The notes: a model not told the origin generated them from the letters alone. A stretch of DNA of 64,000 nucleotides from Panacagrimonas perspica (GCF_004364935.1 NZ_SOBT01000009.1:271994-335993), one strand, 5' to 3'; counted from the stretch's first letter, positions 9,518 to 18,120 are shown. Numbers and translations: made by a program.

Positions 9518-10261
9518 ATGGACCTGCTCAGCTTCCTGACCGCCGCACCGAATCTGCCGTTCTCGATCAGCGCGGTGTTCCTGCTGCTGCTGCTCGCACT
9601 CGAGATCGTCGGCGTGCTGGTGGCCGGCATCGGCATCTCCCACTTCGGCGAATTCGATCAAGGGCATGGCGCCGATGTCGATTCACATGGCTTGGCGTCC
9701 GACGCGCTCGGGTACCTGCACTGGGGCAAGGTACCGCTGATCGTCATCCTTTCGGCGCTCACCGGATTGTTCGCACTCGCGGGCCTGGGCATCCAGTCCC
9801 TCGCCTTCTCGGTGTCGGGCGGATTGCTGCCGGGCTGGCTGGCCTCGATCCCGGCCGTCGCCACCGCGGTGTATGGCACGCACAAGATCGTGCTGCCCAT
9901 CTCGCGACTGATGCCTTCGGAAGAAGGCGATGCCACCCGCGAAACCGCGTTCGTCGGGCTGATCGGTCGCGTGACGATCGGCCCCTGCCGCTGGGATGCA
10001 CCCGGTGAGGCGCTGGTAAAGGACTTGTCCTCGGGTCGCGAGCACTACATCCGCGTGAAGCCCGCTGCGCCCGGCGTCGTGCTGCCTGTACACAGCGAAA
10101 TCCTTGTGACGGACATCACGCCCGAGGGCGGCCTGTACCTCGCCACCTCGATCGACGAGATCGCAGAATCGACTCTCCCCACTTCGATCTCGAGCGGGAA
10201 GTCCGAAATCGAAAGCCGAGCGGCGAACCGGTCGGCCCTACGCCAGGAGCGCTTGCCATGA
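9518..10261 (+). CDS. yqiJ: YqiJ-type membrane protein with OB-fold (NfeD-like partner of flotillin)
   Basis: A 247-residue inner-membrane protein. Hydrophobic segments lie at about residues 15-40, 70-98 and 105-125, followed by a soluble beta-rich domain (about 145-215: GLIGRVTIG, ILVTDI) that fits the OB-fold of YqiJ/NfeD proteins. Its stop overlaps the start of the flotillin gene by four bases, the usual YqiJ-YqiK arrangement. Members are thought to organise or stabilise flotillin-containing membrane domains; the exact role is not established. The ribosome-binding site is weak. The C-terminal ~30 residues are polar and probably disordered. Confidence 0.85.
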   Translation: MDLLSFLTAAPNLPFSISAVFLLLLLALEIVGVLVAGIGISHFGEFDQGHGADVDSHGLASDALGYLHWGKVPLIVILSALTGLFALAGLGIQSLAFSVSGGLLPGWLASIPAVATAVYGTHKIVLPISRLMPSEEGDATRETAFVGLIGRVTIGPCRWDAPGEALVKDLSSGREHYIRVKPAAPGVVLPVHSEILVTDITPEGGLYLATSIDEIAESTLPTSISSGKSEIESRAANRSALRQERLP

Positions 10262-11898
10262 GCCCGCTTTATTTCACCGTTGCGGCTGCGGGTCTGGGTG
10301 TCGTCCTGTTCGCCATGCTCGGCCTCGTGCTGTCGCGGTTGTGGCGCCGCGCCACGCCCGAGCGCGCGATCGTGCGCACCGGCGGCAGCAAGGTGTATGT
10401 GACGATGGAAGGCGGCTGCTTCCAGATTCCGATCATTCACGAGATCACGCCGGTCAACATGAACACCATGCGGCTCGACATCGGCCGCGACGGCGACAAT
10501 TCGCTGATCACCAAGGATCGCCTGCGTGTCGACGTGAGCGTCGCATTCTTCACGCGCGTGGCGCGCACGCATGACGGCATCGCCACGGCCGCCAGTTCGC
10601 TGGGACGTCGCACGCTCGATCCGCTCGAGATCAAGAAGCTCATCGAGTCGAAGTTCGACGACGCGCTGCGTGCGGTGGCGATGAGCATGACACTGCCCGA
10701 ACTGCTCGACCAGCGCGACCAGTTCCGCCAGGCCGTTCTCAATGCTGTCGGCGAAGATCTGAAGAAGAACGGCCTCGAACTCGAAGCCGTGTCGATCACG
10801 ACGCTCAACCAGACCGACGTGAAGTTCTTCAAGGCCGACAACGTCATCGACGCCGAAGGCCTGACCTCGATCACGCGCCAGACCGAATCGCGCCGCCGCG
10901 AACGCAACGACATCTCGCAGGAAACCGAAGTCGCGATCCAGGAGCGCAATCTGCAGGCGGCGCAGCGCACGCTGACGATTCGCCAGACCGAAGAAAAGGC
11001 CAAGCTCGAGCAAAGCGAACAGATCGCCACCATGACGGCCGAGCAGAATGCGCGCATCGCTTCGAACAAGGCCGCTCAGGCGCAGGCCGCCAAGGAAGCG
11101 GAGATCCAGTCCGAACGCGCCGTCGAGCAGGCCCAGATCGCGCGCAAGCAGGCGATCGAGCTTTCGGAACAGCTGCGCCGTATCGCCATCGCCAACAAGA
11201 GCCAGGAGCAGTCGAATGCAGAGGCCGAGGCCAACCAGGCCCGCGCGAAGGCCGCACGCTCAGAGGAAGAAGTCGTCACCGCAACCGAGGTCGCGCGCGC
11301 CGAGCGCACCAAGCAGATCGCGGTCATCGCCTCCAACCAGGCCGCCGAGCAGGACGCGGTGAAAGTACGCGTCACGGCCAAGGCCGAACGCGAAGCCGCC
11401 GACGACCGCGCCCAGGCCGTCCTGACCGAGGCGCGCGCCTCGGCCGATGCCGCCGAACTGGAGGCACGCGGCATCAAGGCACGCGCGCTGGCCGAGGCCG
11501 AGGGCAAGACCGCCATCAACGCCGCCGAGAACTCGCTCTCCGAAGCCCAGATCGCACTGCGACGCGCGCTGGCCATCATCGAGAACCTGCCGGAAATCCT
11601 GCAGGCCCAGATGAAGCCGCTGGAGAAGATGTCGGACTTCAAGGTCGTCCACTTCTCGGGCATGACGCCGGGCATCAACGGTGGCGGCGCACCCGGCGTG
11701 GCGCCGGTGGCGGGCACAGGCTTCGCGCACCAGCTGCTGGACGCCGTGCAGCAATACCGCATGCAGTCGCCGATCGTCGAAGCCGCGCTGCGGGATGTCG
11801 GCCTGATCGGTGCCGACGGCAAGCTCAGCCCCAGCGGCCTCAATCTGGGATCCTTGCGTCCGGACATGGCCGCCGAATCCCACGCCGGGCATAGTTGA
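10258..11898 (+). CDS. yqiK: Flotillin-family SPFH protein
   Basis: A 546-residue band-7/SPFH protein. One N-terminal membrane segment (about residues 6-28) precedes the SPFH domain (about 45-225). A long, Ala/Glu-rich helical region of coiled-coil character follows (about 225-440), then a Gly/Pro-containing tail (GMTPGINGGG) as in other YqiK proteins. Flotillins oligomerise at the cytoplasmic face and mark ordered membrane domains. AGGAG eight bases before the ATG, and a four-base overlap with yqiJ, indicate coupled translation. A 9-bp hairpin 17 bases after the stop may end the transcript. Confidence 0.9.
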   Translation: MSPLYFTVAAAGLGVVLFAMLGLVLSRLWRRATPERAIVRTGGSKVYVTMEGGCFQIPIIHEITPVNMNTMRLDIGRDGDNSLITKDRLRVDVSVAFFTRVARTHDGIATAASSLGRRTLDPLEIKKLIESKFDDALRAVAMSMTLPELLDQRDQFRQAVLNAVGEDLKKNGLELEAVSITTLNQTDVKFFKADNVIDAEGLTSITRQTESRRRERNDISQETEVAIQERNLQAAQRTLTIRQTEEKAKLEQSEQIATMTAEQNARIASNKAAQAQAAKEAEIQSERAVEQAQIARKQAIELSEQLRRIAIANKSQEQSNAEAEANQARAKAARSEEEVVTATEVARAERTKQIAVIASNQAAEQDAVKVRVTAKAEREAADDRAQAVLTEARASADAAELEARGIKARALAEAEGKTAINAAENSLSEAQIALRRALAIIENLPEILQAQMKPLEKMSDFKVVHFSGMTPGINGGGAPGVAPVAGTGFAHQLLDAVQQYRMQSPIVEAALRDVGLIGADGKLSPSGLNLGSLRPDMAAESHAGHS

Positions 11899-11915
11899 TC
11901 CCGGTCCGCCGTCTA

Positions 11916-11939
11916 CTGTTCGCCGGATCTGGCGAACAG
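11916..11939 (+). terminator. Hairpin downstream of yqiK
   Basis: A perfect 9-bp stem (11916-11924 with 11931-11939, CTGTTCGCC and its complement) around a 6-base loop. No T-run follows, so it may be a Rho-independent-like pause or simply an mRNA-stabilising structure. Confidence 0.35.
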
Positions 11940-11977
11940 GCGCCTGCCACGCGTCGTGGCCGGCCACTCGCCAGTCA

Positions 11978-12436
11978 ATGGATTCGATGAACCAGACCGT
12001 CATCTACGCCGCCGTGATGCTCGTCGCGGGACTCGGCATCCCCGTCATGGGCGCGCTGAACGGCGGCCTCGGCGCGCGGATGCAGAACCCCGCGCTGGCG
12101 GCCAGCATCATGCTGTTCGTCGGCGCCTGCTTCTCGCTGGTGTTCCTGTTGTCGACCCGCGGCCTGGCCGGCCTGTCGCTACGCGTGTCGGCGCCCTGGT
12201 ACTTCTACTTCGCCGGCCTGTTCGTGCTGATGTACGTGCTGAGCGTCACCTGGGTCGCCCCGCGCTTCGGGGTCGGCAACGCGATCTCGTTCGCGCTGCT
12301 CGGCCAGTTGCTCGCGATGACCGTCATCGACCAGGTCGGATTGTTCGGCGCCATCCAGCACAGCCTGACCATGCAGCGCGCGGTCGGCCTGGTGCTGATG
12401 GCGGCTGGCGTCTTCCTGGTGGTACGGCGGAGCTGA
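11978..12436 (+). CDS. YdcZ-family (DUF606) DMT-type membrane protein
   Basis: A 152-residue, strongly hydrophobic protein with about five transmembrane segments, the size and pattern of DUF606/YdcZ proteins in the drug/metabolite transporter superfamily. Typical features are GxxGALNGGLG near the N-terminus, FYFAGLFVL in the middle and a VGLVLMAAGVFLVVR last helix ending in two Arg. Family members are assumed to work as dimers of short subunits; the substrate is unknown. The start could be the ATG at 11978 or the one three codons later (11987); neither has a clear ribosome-binding site. It stands alone between yqiK and a cytochrome gene. Confidence 0.75.
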   Translation: MDSMNQTVIYAAVMLVAGLGIPVMGALNGGLGARMQNPALAASIMLFVGACFSLVFLLSTRGLAGLSLRVSAPWYFYFAGLFVLMYVLSVTWVAPRFGVGNAISFALLGQLLAMTVIDQVGLFGAIQHSLTMQRAVGLVLMAAGVFLVVRRS

Positions 12437-12519
12437 GCGGCACCGCCCGCACAAACACACGCTGCAAAGGCAGGGTAATTGCGTCGGGCAGGAGGCGCCG
12501 CTTTTCCTGCCCCATTCCG

Positions 12520-13068
12520 ATGCACCCCTCCGAATTTCCGAGCCGCTCACCGGGTCACCGTCGACGCACTATCGCGTCGCCCAAGCTGGGGTTCGCCGCG
12601 CTCGTCATTCTTGCGGGAACGCTGCCGTCCACCTGCTTCGCCCAGCGCAGTCCCTACACCGAGCGCGACGGCCGCCGCATCTACCTCGAGCGCTGCGCGG
12701 TATGCCACATGCCGGACGGCAGCGGCAGCAGCCACACCGACAACTTCAACAGCTTTCCGCCGCTGACCGGCATGTCGGAATGGATGAGCCTGCGCCAGGG
12801 CCAGCGCTACGTCGCGCACGCGATCATCTACGGTCCGTACGGCGGCCTCACGGTGAACGGAAAGTTCTACTTCGGAATGATGCCGAGGTTCCGGCCGCGG
12901 CTCGACAACGGACAGATCGTCGCGGTGATCCGGTACATCGCGGAGCATCTCAATGCACCGCTGCCCGGGTATGTGCCGATCGACGCGAAGCTGGTTGAAG
13001 AGGCACGGCGGGCCGAGGACACGATCGATGCCGTGCACGAGGCGCGGTATGCGCTGCCGCCGCGGTGA
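12520..13068 (+). CDS. Exported mono-heme class I cytochrome c
   Basis: A 182-residue secreted cytochrome c. The N-terminus is long and basic, then a hydrophobic core LGFAALVILAGTLPSTCFAQ gives a signal peptide with cleavage near residue 45. The heme-attachment motif is CAVCH (about residues 64-68), and the distal methionine is probably in FGMMPRF. Such proteins carry electrons in the periplasm; the partner cannot be named, because no oxidase or dehydrogenase is beside it. The ATG at 12520 lacks a good ribosome-binding site. The gene converges on the pyruvate-dehydrogenase-type gene, with a REP pair between them. Confidence 0.8.
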   Translation: MHPSEFPSRSPGHRRRTIASPKLGFAALVILAGTLPSTCFAQRSPYTERDGRRIYLERCAVCHMPDGSGSSHTDNFNSFPPLTGMSEWMSLRQGQRYVAHAIIYGPYGGLTVNGKFYFGMMPRFRPRLDNGQIVAVIRYIAEHLNAPLPGYVPIDAKLVEEARRAEDTIDAVHEARYALPPR

Positions 13069-13100
13069 GTTCGCGGGTCGGACAGAGTCCGTTCTCCAGC

Positions 13101-13169
13101 GCAGCCGGGGTGAAACCCGGGGCTTTTTCTCATCGTCGACCGGAACGCTCCGGGTTGCATCCGGGCTAC
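13101..13169. repeat. REP pair between convergent genes
   Basis: Palindromes at about 13101-13122 and 13150-13169. The right one begins GTAGCCCGGATG on the minus strand; the left has a degenerate GCAG head. The left hairpin is followed by a short T-run (13124-13128) and could also end transcription of the cytochrome gene. Confidence 0.65.
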
Positions 13170-13212
13170 CGGTGCGTCAGGCCCTTCATTTCGTCACCCG
13201 CACACCGACGAC

Positions 13213-15900
13213 TCACACCGTCCACGGCGCCGCCGCCTGCACGCCGATCTCGTAGCGGCGGATCGCCTCGGCGACGACGGAACGCTTCAGCTTTCCGTCC
13301 TCGGCCAGCGCGTCGAGCGTGGCGATGACGATGCTGTGCCGGTCCACCTCGAAGAAGCGGCGCAAGGCCGCGCGCGTGTCGCTGCGTCCGAATCCGTCGG
13401 TGCCGAGGGCGATGAACCGGCCCTCGACGTACGGCGCGATCAGTTGCGGATAGGCACGCACGTAATCGGTGGCAGCCACCGTCAGCGCGATTCCGGAGAG
13501 CTGCTGCCCGACGTGGCTGCGGCGACGATCCTGCTCCGGATGCAGGCGATTCCAGCGCTGGGTCTCGGCCGCATCGCGCGCGAGTTCGCTGAAACTGGTG
13601 GCGCTGTAGATGTCGGAGCCGATGTTCCAATCCTGCGCCAGCAGTTCGGCCGCGGCGATGACCTCGCGCAGGATCGTGCCGGAACCGAGCAGCCGCACGC
13701 TGGCTTTGGCCTTCGCGGGCGCATGGCCGCCGAAGCGGTACAGGCCCTTGATGACGTCGCTCTCCACGCCCTCCGGCAGCGAAGGCTGCGCGTAGTTCTC
13801 GTTCATCACGGTGACGTAATAGAACGCGTCGACCTGCCGCTCCATCATGTCGCGTGCGCCGTGATCGAGGATCACGGCCAGCTCGCCGGCGAAGGCCGGA
13901 TCGTAGGCACGGCAGTTCGGAACCGTCGCCGCGACCAGATGACTGCTGCCGTCCTGGTGCTGCAGGCCTTCGCCGCCGAGCGTCGTGCGGCCCGCTGTCG
14001 CGCCGAGCAGGAAGCCGCGCGCACGTTGGTCGGCCGCCGCCCAGATCAGGTCGCCGACGCGCTGGAAGCCGAACATCGAGTAGTAGATGTAGAACGGCAG
14101 CATCGTCATACCGTTGACGCTGTACGACGTCGCCGCGGCCGTCCACGAGGCGAGTGCACCCGCCTCGGTGATGCCTTCTTCGAGCAACTGCCCGTCCACG
14201 GCCTCGCGGTACGACAGCATCGAACCGGCGTCCTCGGGTTCGTACAACTGTCCCGCCGGCGAGTAGATGCCGACCTGGCGGAACAGGTTGGCCATGCCGA
14301 ACGTGCGCGCCTCGTCGGCGACGATGGGCACCAGCCGCGGCCCGAGCGCCTTGTCCTTCAGCAGATTGCCGAGGATGCGCACCGCGGCCATCGTCGTCGA
14401 CATCTCCTTGCCCTCGGCGCGCAGCGCGAACTCCGCGTGCCTGGCGATGGGCGGCACCGTGACCGGCTCCGCGTCACGCCGGCGTATCGGCAGGAAACCG
14501 CCGAGCGCTTCGCGACGCTGCCGCAGATATCGCGCCTCGATGCTGTCCTCGGCCGGGCGATAGAACTTCAGCGCGGCCACGTCCTCGTCGGACAGCGGCA
14601 GCCGGAAGCGATCGCGAAATCCTTTCAATCCCTCGACGTCGAGCTTCTTGGACTGATGCGCGGTCATGCGCGATTCGCCTGCGCTGCCCATGCCGTAACC
14701 CTTCTTGGTCTTGGCCAGGATCACCGTCGGCCGGCCCTTGTGCGCCTTGGCCGCCGCGAACGCCGCGTGCAGCTTGCGCAGGTCATGGCCGCCACGCTTG
14801 AGTCCGTCGATCTCGGCGTCCGACATGTGGGCCACGAGCTTGGCCAGCGCCGGATCCTGCTGGAAGAAATTGGCGAGGTTGTACGCGCCGTCCTTCGCAC
14901 CCAGCGTCTGGTACTCGCCGTCCGGCGTCTCAGCGAAGATGCGCAGCAGCGTGTGCTCGGTGTCGCGCGCGAACAGCGCGTCCCAGTCCGAGCCCCACAG
15001 CACCTTGATCACGTTCCAGCCCGCGCCGGTGAACAGCGCCTCCAGCTCCTGGATGATCTGGCCGTTGCCGCGCACCGGACCATCGAGGCGCTGCAGGTTG
15101 CAGTTGATGATGAACGTGAGGTTGTCGAGCTTCTCGCGCGCCGCCAGCGTGAGCCCGGCGATGGATTCCGGCTCGTCCATCTCGCCGTCACCGAACACGC
15201 CCCAGACGTGACGGCCGTCGGTCTCGACGAGCTTGCGGTCGCGCAGGTAGCGGAAGAAGCGCGCCTGGTAGACCGCGCTGATCGGTCCGAGGCCCATCGA
15301 GCCGGTCGGCACCTGCCAGAAGTCCGGCATCAGCCAGGGGTGCGGATAGGAGCAGAGTCCCCCGCCCTTCACTTCCTGCCGATAGTGCGCGAGCTGCTCT
15401 TCGCTCAATCGTCCTTCGAGAAACGCACGTGCGTAGACGCCCGGCGCGGAGTGCGGCTGGAAGTAGACGAGATCGCCACCGTGCGACTCGCTGCGTGCGT
15501 GGAAGAAGTGCTGGAAACCGGCCTCGAAGATCTCCGCCGCCGACGCGTAACTCGCGACGTGTCCCCCCAGATCGCCGTACGCGGCGTTGGCGCGCATGAC
15601 CATCGCCAGCGCGTTCCAGCGCAGGATCGCCGTGATGCGTTCCTCGATGGCGAGATCACCCGGATAAGCGCCCTGCCTATCCAGCGAGACGGTGTTCCGA
15701 TACGCCGAATACGGCTGCGCGAGCACGACGCTGTCGCTGTTGCGCAGCCGCTCTTCCAGCTTCTGGAGCAGGAACTGCGCACGCTCGCTGCCGGTGTTCT
15801 GCAGCACCGCGTCCAGCGAGTCGAGCCACTCGCGCGTCTCAAGCGGATCGCTGTCGGCGGGCACGAGGCGATCGCGCGCCGGCGCGGCATCGGCTTTCAT
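13213..15900 (-). CDS. Homodimeric-type pyruvate dehydrogenase E1 (AceE-like), possibly for another 2-oxoacid
   Basis: An 895-residue thiamin-diphosphate enzyme of the AceE family, which decarboxylates a 2-oxoacid and passes the acyl group to a lipoyl E2. The TPP-binding motif runs from GDGEMDEPES (residues 237-246) to NCNLQRLDGPVRGN. The family blocks KTKKGYGMG and YYVTVMNENY are present, so all catalytic regions look intact. The ATG at 15900 overlaps the NTF2-like gene's stop by four bases. No E2 or E3 gene is in the window, so it must borrow them. Its place in a catabolic operon suggests a paralogue serving that pathway, like MdeB of Pseudomonas putida (a 2-oxobutyrate E1). Whether the housekeeping aceE lies elsewhere cannot be seen here. 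Confidence 0.88.
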   Translation of the reverse strand: MKADAAPARDRLVPADSDPLETREWLDSLDAVLQNTGSERAQFLLQKLEERLRNSDSVVLAQPYSAYRNTVSLDRQGAYPGDLAIEERITAILRWNALAMVMRANAAYGDLGGHVASYASAAEIFEAGFQHFFHARSESHGGDLVYFQPHSAPGVYARAFLEGRLSEEQLAHYRQEVKGGGLCSYPHPWLMPDFWQVPTGSMGLGPISAVYQARFFRYLRDRKLVETDGRHVWGVFGDGEMDEPESIAGLTLAAREKLDNLTFIINCNLQRLDGPVRGNGQIIQELEALFTGAGWNVIKVLWGSDWDALFARDTEHTLLRIFAETPDGEYQTLGAKDGAYNLANFFQQDPALAKLVAHMSDAEIDGLKRGGHDLRKLHAAFAAAKAHKGRPTVILAKTKKGYGMGSAGESRMTAHQSKKLDVEGLKGFRDRFRLPLSDEDVAALKFYRPAEDSIEARYLRQRREALGGFLPIRRRDAEPVTVPPIARHAEFALRAEGKEMSTTMAAVRILGNLLKDKALGPRLVPIVADEARTFGMANLFRQVGIYSPAGQLYEPEDAGSMLSYREAVDGQLLEEGITEAGALASWTAAATSYSVNGMTMLPFYIYYSMFGFQRVGDLIWAAADQRARGFLLGATAGRTTLGGEGLQHQDGSSHLVAATVPNCRAYDPAFAGELAVILDHGARDMMERQVDAFYYVTVMNENYAQPSLPEGVESDVIKGLYRFGGHAPAKAKASVRLLGSGTILREVIAAAELLAQDWNIGSDIYSATSFSELARDAAETQRWNRLHPEQDRRRSHVGQQLSGIALTVAATDYVRAYPQLIAPYVEGRFIALGTDGFGRSDTRAALRRFFEVDRHSIVIATLDALAEDGKLKRSVVAEAIRRYEIGVQAAAPWTV

Positions 15901-16292
15901 CGCATGACCACCTTGCGCACGGCGAAGCGCCAGCCTTCGTCGGTGAGCACGAACTGGTCGAAGTATTCCGCACGAATCCTGTCGACCTTCTCCACGCCCT
16001 GCTGGCCGCGCTCCATGTCGAGATCGACACGACCCGTCGCCGTGCGGCCGTCGGGCGCGATCTCGATGCGCACGTTGCTGCACACGTGCTTGGTCCAGAC
16101 ACCGGATGGGCGACCCGCGATGACCTGGCGGATGGCGTCACGGCCGACGATGGGCTGGCCGAGACGATCGAACAGGCCGTCCGGCGTGTAGAGGTTCGCC
16201 AGCGCATCGGCTTCGCCGGCGTCAGCGTGAGGACCGTAGGCTTTGCAGAGGGTTTCGCAGGCCTGGCGAGCGGCTTCGATGGGCGTGGTCAT
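15897..16292 (-). CDS. NTF2-like / SnoaL-type small protein
   Basis: A 131-residue alpha+beta-cone protein of the NTF2/SnoaL superfamily (ACETLCKAYGPHADAGEADALANLYTPDGLFD, with a closing RFAVRKVVMR strand). Family members include ring-hydroxylating dioxygenase small subunits, polyketide cyclases and steroid isomerases. The catalytic role here is open: isomerase or dehydratase, or even a beta subunit for one of the nearby Rieske oxygenases. I chose the ATG at 16292; the open frame extends 11 codons upstream without a start signal. It overlaps the E1 gene by four bases and lies 177 bases after the VOC gene. Confidence 0.7.
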   Translation of the reverse strand: MTTPIEAARQACETLCKAYGPHADAGEADALANLYTPDGLFDRLGQPIVGRDAIRQVIAGRPSGVWTKHVCSNVRIEIAPDGRTATGRVDLDMERGQQGVEKVDRIRAEYFDQFVLTDEGWRFAVRKVVMR

Positions 16293-16313
16293 CGGTGGAT
16301 TCCTGTTCGGTTC

Positions 16314-16458
16314 ACCCTCTCCCACGGGGAGAGGGTCGGCGGCGCAACCGCCGGGATGATGGACGGGCTTCGCGACGGCAACTTCAGACTCTCCCTCACC
16401 CTGCCCATCGCTGCGCGATGGGCGTCCCTCTCCATGTGGGAGAGGGGATGGGGTTGGC
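16314..16458. repeat. Palindromic intergenic repeat cluster
   Basis: Three hairpins in a row: 16314-16323 with 16327-16336 (ACCCTCTCCC arms), 16403-16410 with 16416-16423 (GCCCATCG arms), and CCCTCTCC at about 16426 with its complement ending at about 16447. The same CTCTCCC/GGGAGAGG unit returns at 59204-59310, so this is a dispersed family distinct from the GTAG REPs. It splits the VOC gene from the NTF2-like gene of the same presumed operon. Confidence 0.65.
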
Positions 16459-16469
16459 CTCGAGCACGT

Positions 16470-17093
16470 TTATCCCGGCGGCGGCGGCAGCGTCGTGAAG
16501 ATGTATTCCTTCTCTTTGGCCAGCGGCGCGGCGCCCTGCTTCAGCAGTTCGCTCTCCGGCACACCGGCACGCAGCTTCGCGAGCAAGGCATCGGGATCGA
16601 ACTGCACGCCGATCGGATTGGCCGCGAATTCCGGCGACGCGAACCAGGCCTTGCACTCGTCCATCGTCGGGAAGTTGTCGATCTGCAGCTCGATCTCGTT
16701 GCCGTCCGGATCGCGGTAGTACATCGACGTGCTCATGCCGTGGTTGATGCACCAGAACGGCGTGATGCCGTCCTTCTGCAGGCGTTCGAAGTTGCCCAGA
16801 AGGTCGCCGATGTTCCGGTACGTGAAGGCGATGTGATCAATGCCCGTTCGCATCGTGTCCGGAGACGGCAGATGTTCGGTGTTGAGGAACGCGATGCGAT
16901 GGTGCTCCTCGTCATACGTCAGGAACGCGATCACCGGCGCTTCGAACGAGGTCTTCAGGTGAAAGACCTTGCGGTACCACGCGAGCATGTCCTGGAATTT
17001 CTTGGCGCGGATCACGTAGTGCGCCAGCTTCACGGGCACGATCCCGGCAGCGTCGCTCGCCGTGGGATGGGGGACGGCAGCAGGTGCGTTCAT
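16470..17093 (-). CDS. VOC-superfamily protein, extradiol-dioxygenase-like
   Basis: A 207-residue vicinal-oxygen-chelate protein. The likely metal-binding 2-His-1-Glu set is His25 (KLAHYVI), His87 (GIDHIAF) and Glu135 (GNEIELQ), the order seen in type I extradiol dioxygenases. The length fits the short single-module form rather than two-domain enzymes such as BphC. The tail after about residue 140 (GVQFDPDALLAKL) resembles biphenyl-2,3-diol dioxygenase relatives. It could cleave a catechol-like intermediate made by the flavin monooxygenases encoded across the divergent promoter. It is first of the leftward group, 166 bases from the FAH gene, with a palindrome in the spacer of its predicted promoter. 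Confidence 0.78.
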   Translation of the reverse strand: MNAPAAVPHPTASDAAGIVPVKLAHYVIRAKKFQDMLAWYRKVFHLKTSFEAPVIAFLTYDEEHHRIAFLNTEHLPSPDTMRTGIDHIAFTYRNIGDLLGNFERLQKDGITPFWCINHGMSTSMYYRDPDGNEIELQIDNFPTMDECKAWFASPEFAANPIGVQFDPDALLAKLRAGVPESELLKQGAAPLAKEKEYIFTTLPPPPG

Positions 17094-17146
17094 GCGTTCT
17101 CCTCGCGCTCGGCGAACCGGTCCGATGCCGGGTCCGCTCGGATTGC

Positions 17147-17174
17147 ATTCTCCATATGTTTACCATATGGTCAA
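17147..17174 (-). promoter_or_regulatory. Predicted leftward promoter of the VOC gene
   Basis: On the minus strand, TTGACC (17174-17169) and GAGAAT (17152-17147) are separated by 16 bases. That places transcription start near 17140 and gives a leader of about 47 bases before the VOC start codon. The spacer is almost entirely the palindrome listed next. Identified by eye. Confidence 0.45.
17152..17170. promoter_or_regulatory. Palindromic operator candidate (CCATATG-N5-CATATGG)
   Basis: A perfect 7-bp dyad, CCATATG at 17152-17158 and CATATGG at 17164-17170, spaced five bases. It lies in the divergent region between the VOC and FAH genes, inside the leftward promoter spacer, and touches a weaker rightward candidate (TTGCAT at 17143 with TATGGT at 17166). 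The AT-rich core stands out in GC-rich surroundings. The TetR-family regulator at the far end of the rightward operon is the obvious candidate ligand; that link is inference. Confidence 0.55.
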
Positions 17175-17259
17175 GTTCATCACGGAGCACGGCCCTGGTG
17201 GTCGCGACTCCCAAACCCGCCATGCGGGGACGCATCAGAACGTCGCGAGGAGAAGCACA

Positions 17260-18120
17260 ATGCGCTTGGCCATGGTGAGCCTAGGAGACGCCCCCGCGCG
17301 TCCCGCCCTGATCACGAACGATCGCGTCCACGACATCGGCAAGCACCTGCCCGATGCACCGAAGACCATGATCGGCATCATCGAGGCACTGGACTCGCTC
17401 GAAGACGCGCTGACGAAGCTCGCCGCCGGTCCGGGCGACCAGGCCCTGAAGGACGTGCGCCTGCACGCACCGGTGCCGCGTCCCGGAAAAATCCTGGCTC
17501 TGGGCCTGAACTACAAGGATCACGCGGCCGAAGCCAACATGACCTTGCCCGAGATCCAGACCTGGTTCTCGAAGATGACGACGTCGACCAACGGTCCGTA
17601 CGACGGCATCGACCTGCCGCGCGTGTCGACCAAGCTCGACTACGAGGCGGAGCTGGGCGTGATCATCGGCAAGCGCGCCAGGCACGTCACGCGTGAACAG
17701 GCGCGCGACGTCATCGCCGGCTACGTCGTGGCCAACGACGTCAGCGTGCGTGACTGGCAGCTGCGCACCTCGCAGTTCGTCGTCGGCAAGTCGTTCGACA
17801 CGCACTGCCCGTTCGGACCGTGGATCACGACAGCCGACGAGATTCCCGATCCGCAGGCGCTGCGCATCGGCTGCACCGTCAACGGCGAGGTCCGCCAGGA
17901 TTCCAGCACGAGCGAGATGGTCTTCGACGTCTTCCAGATGATCGAGCACCTGTCGCAGGCGATGACGCTCGAGCCCGGCGACCTGCTGATCACCGGCACG
18001 CCCGCGGGCGTGGGCGCCGTCTCCAAGCCGCCGCGCTATCTGAAGGCAGGCGACGTCGTGCGCGTGGAGATCGAGAAGCTCGGTTTCATCGAAAACAAGG
18101 TCGTGCCCGAGCCCTTGTAG
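17260..18120 (+). CDS. Fumarylacetoacetate hydrolase (FAH) family protein
   Basis: A 286-residue FAH-family enzyme. This family hydrolyses or decarboxylates 2,4-dioxo acids such as acylpyruvates formed by aromatic ring cleavage. The metal ligands are visible: Glu129 and Glu131 (YEAELGVIIG) and Asp160 (GYVVANDVSVRDWQ). The ending LEPGDLLITGTPAGVG is typical. I chose the ATG at 17260 because AGGAGA precedes it by seven bases; the 66 upstream in-frame codons would run across the promoter. First gene of the rightward catabolic operon, 54 bases before a small unknown gene. It would suit hydrolysis of the ring-fission product, releasing a 2-oxoacid that the E1 across the promoter could use. Confidence 0.88.
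   Translation: MRLAMVSLGDAPARPALITNDRVHDIGKHLPDAPKTMIGIIEALDSLEDALTKLAAGPGDQALKDVRLHAPVPRPGKILALGLNYKDHAAEANMTLPEIQTWFSKMTTSTNGPYDGIDLPRVSTKLDYEAELGVIIGKRARHVTREQARDVIAGYVVANDVSVRDWQLRTSQFVVGKSFDTHCPFGPWITTADEIPDPQALRIGCTVNGEVRQDSSTSEMVFDVFQMIEHLSQAMTLEPGDLLITGTPAGVGAVSKPPRYLKAGDVVRVEIEKLGFIENKVVPEPL

Noticed and set aside
5029-10008. A 1659-codon open frame on the plus strand
   Set aside because: It runs antisense to the DUF748 and Rieske genes and into yqiJ, is Arg/Gln/His-rich with no domain, and reflects GC-rich codon composition.
13336-16191. A 951-codon plus-strand open frame
   Set aside because: Antisense to the AceE-like gene; no recognisable motif, whereas the minus strand carries the complete E1.
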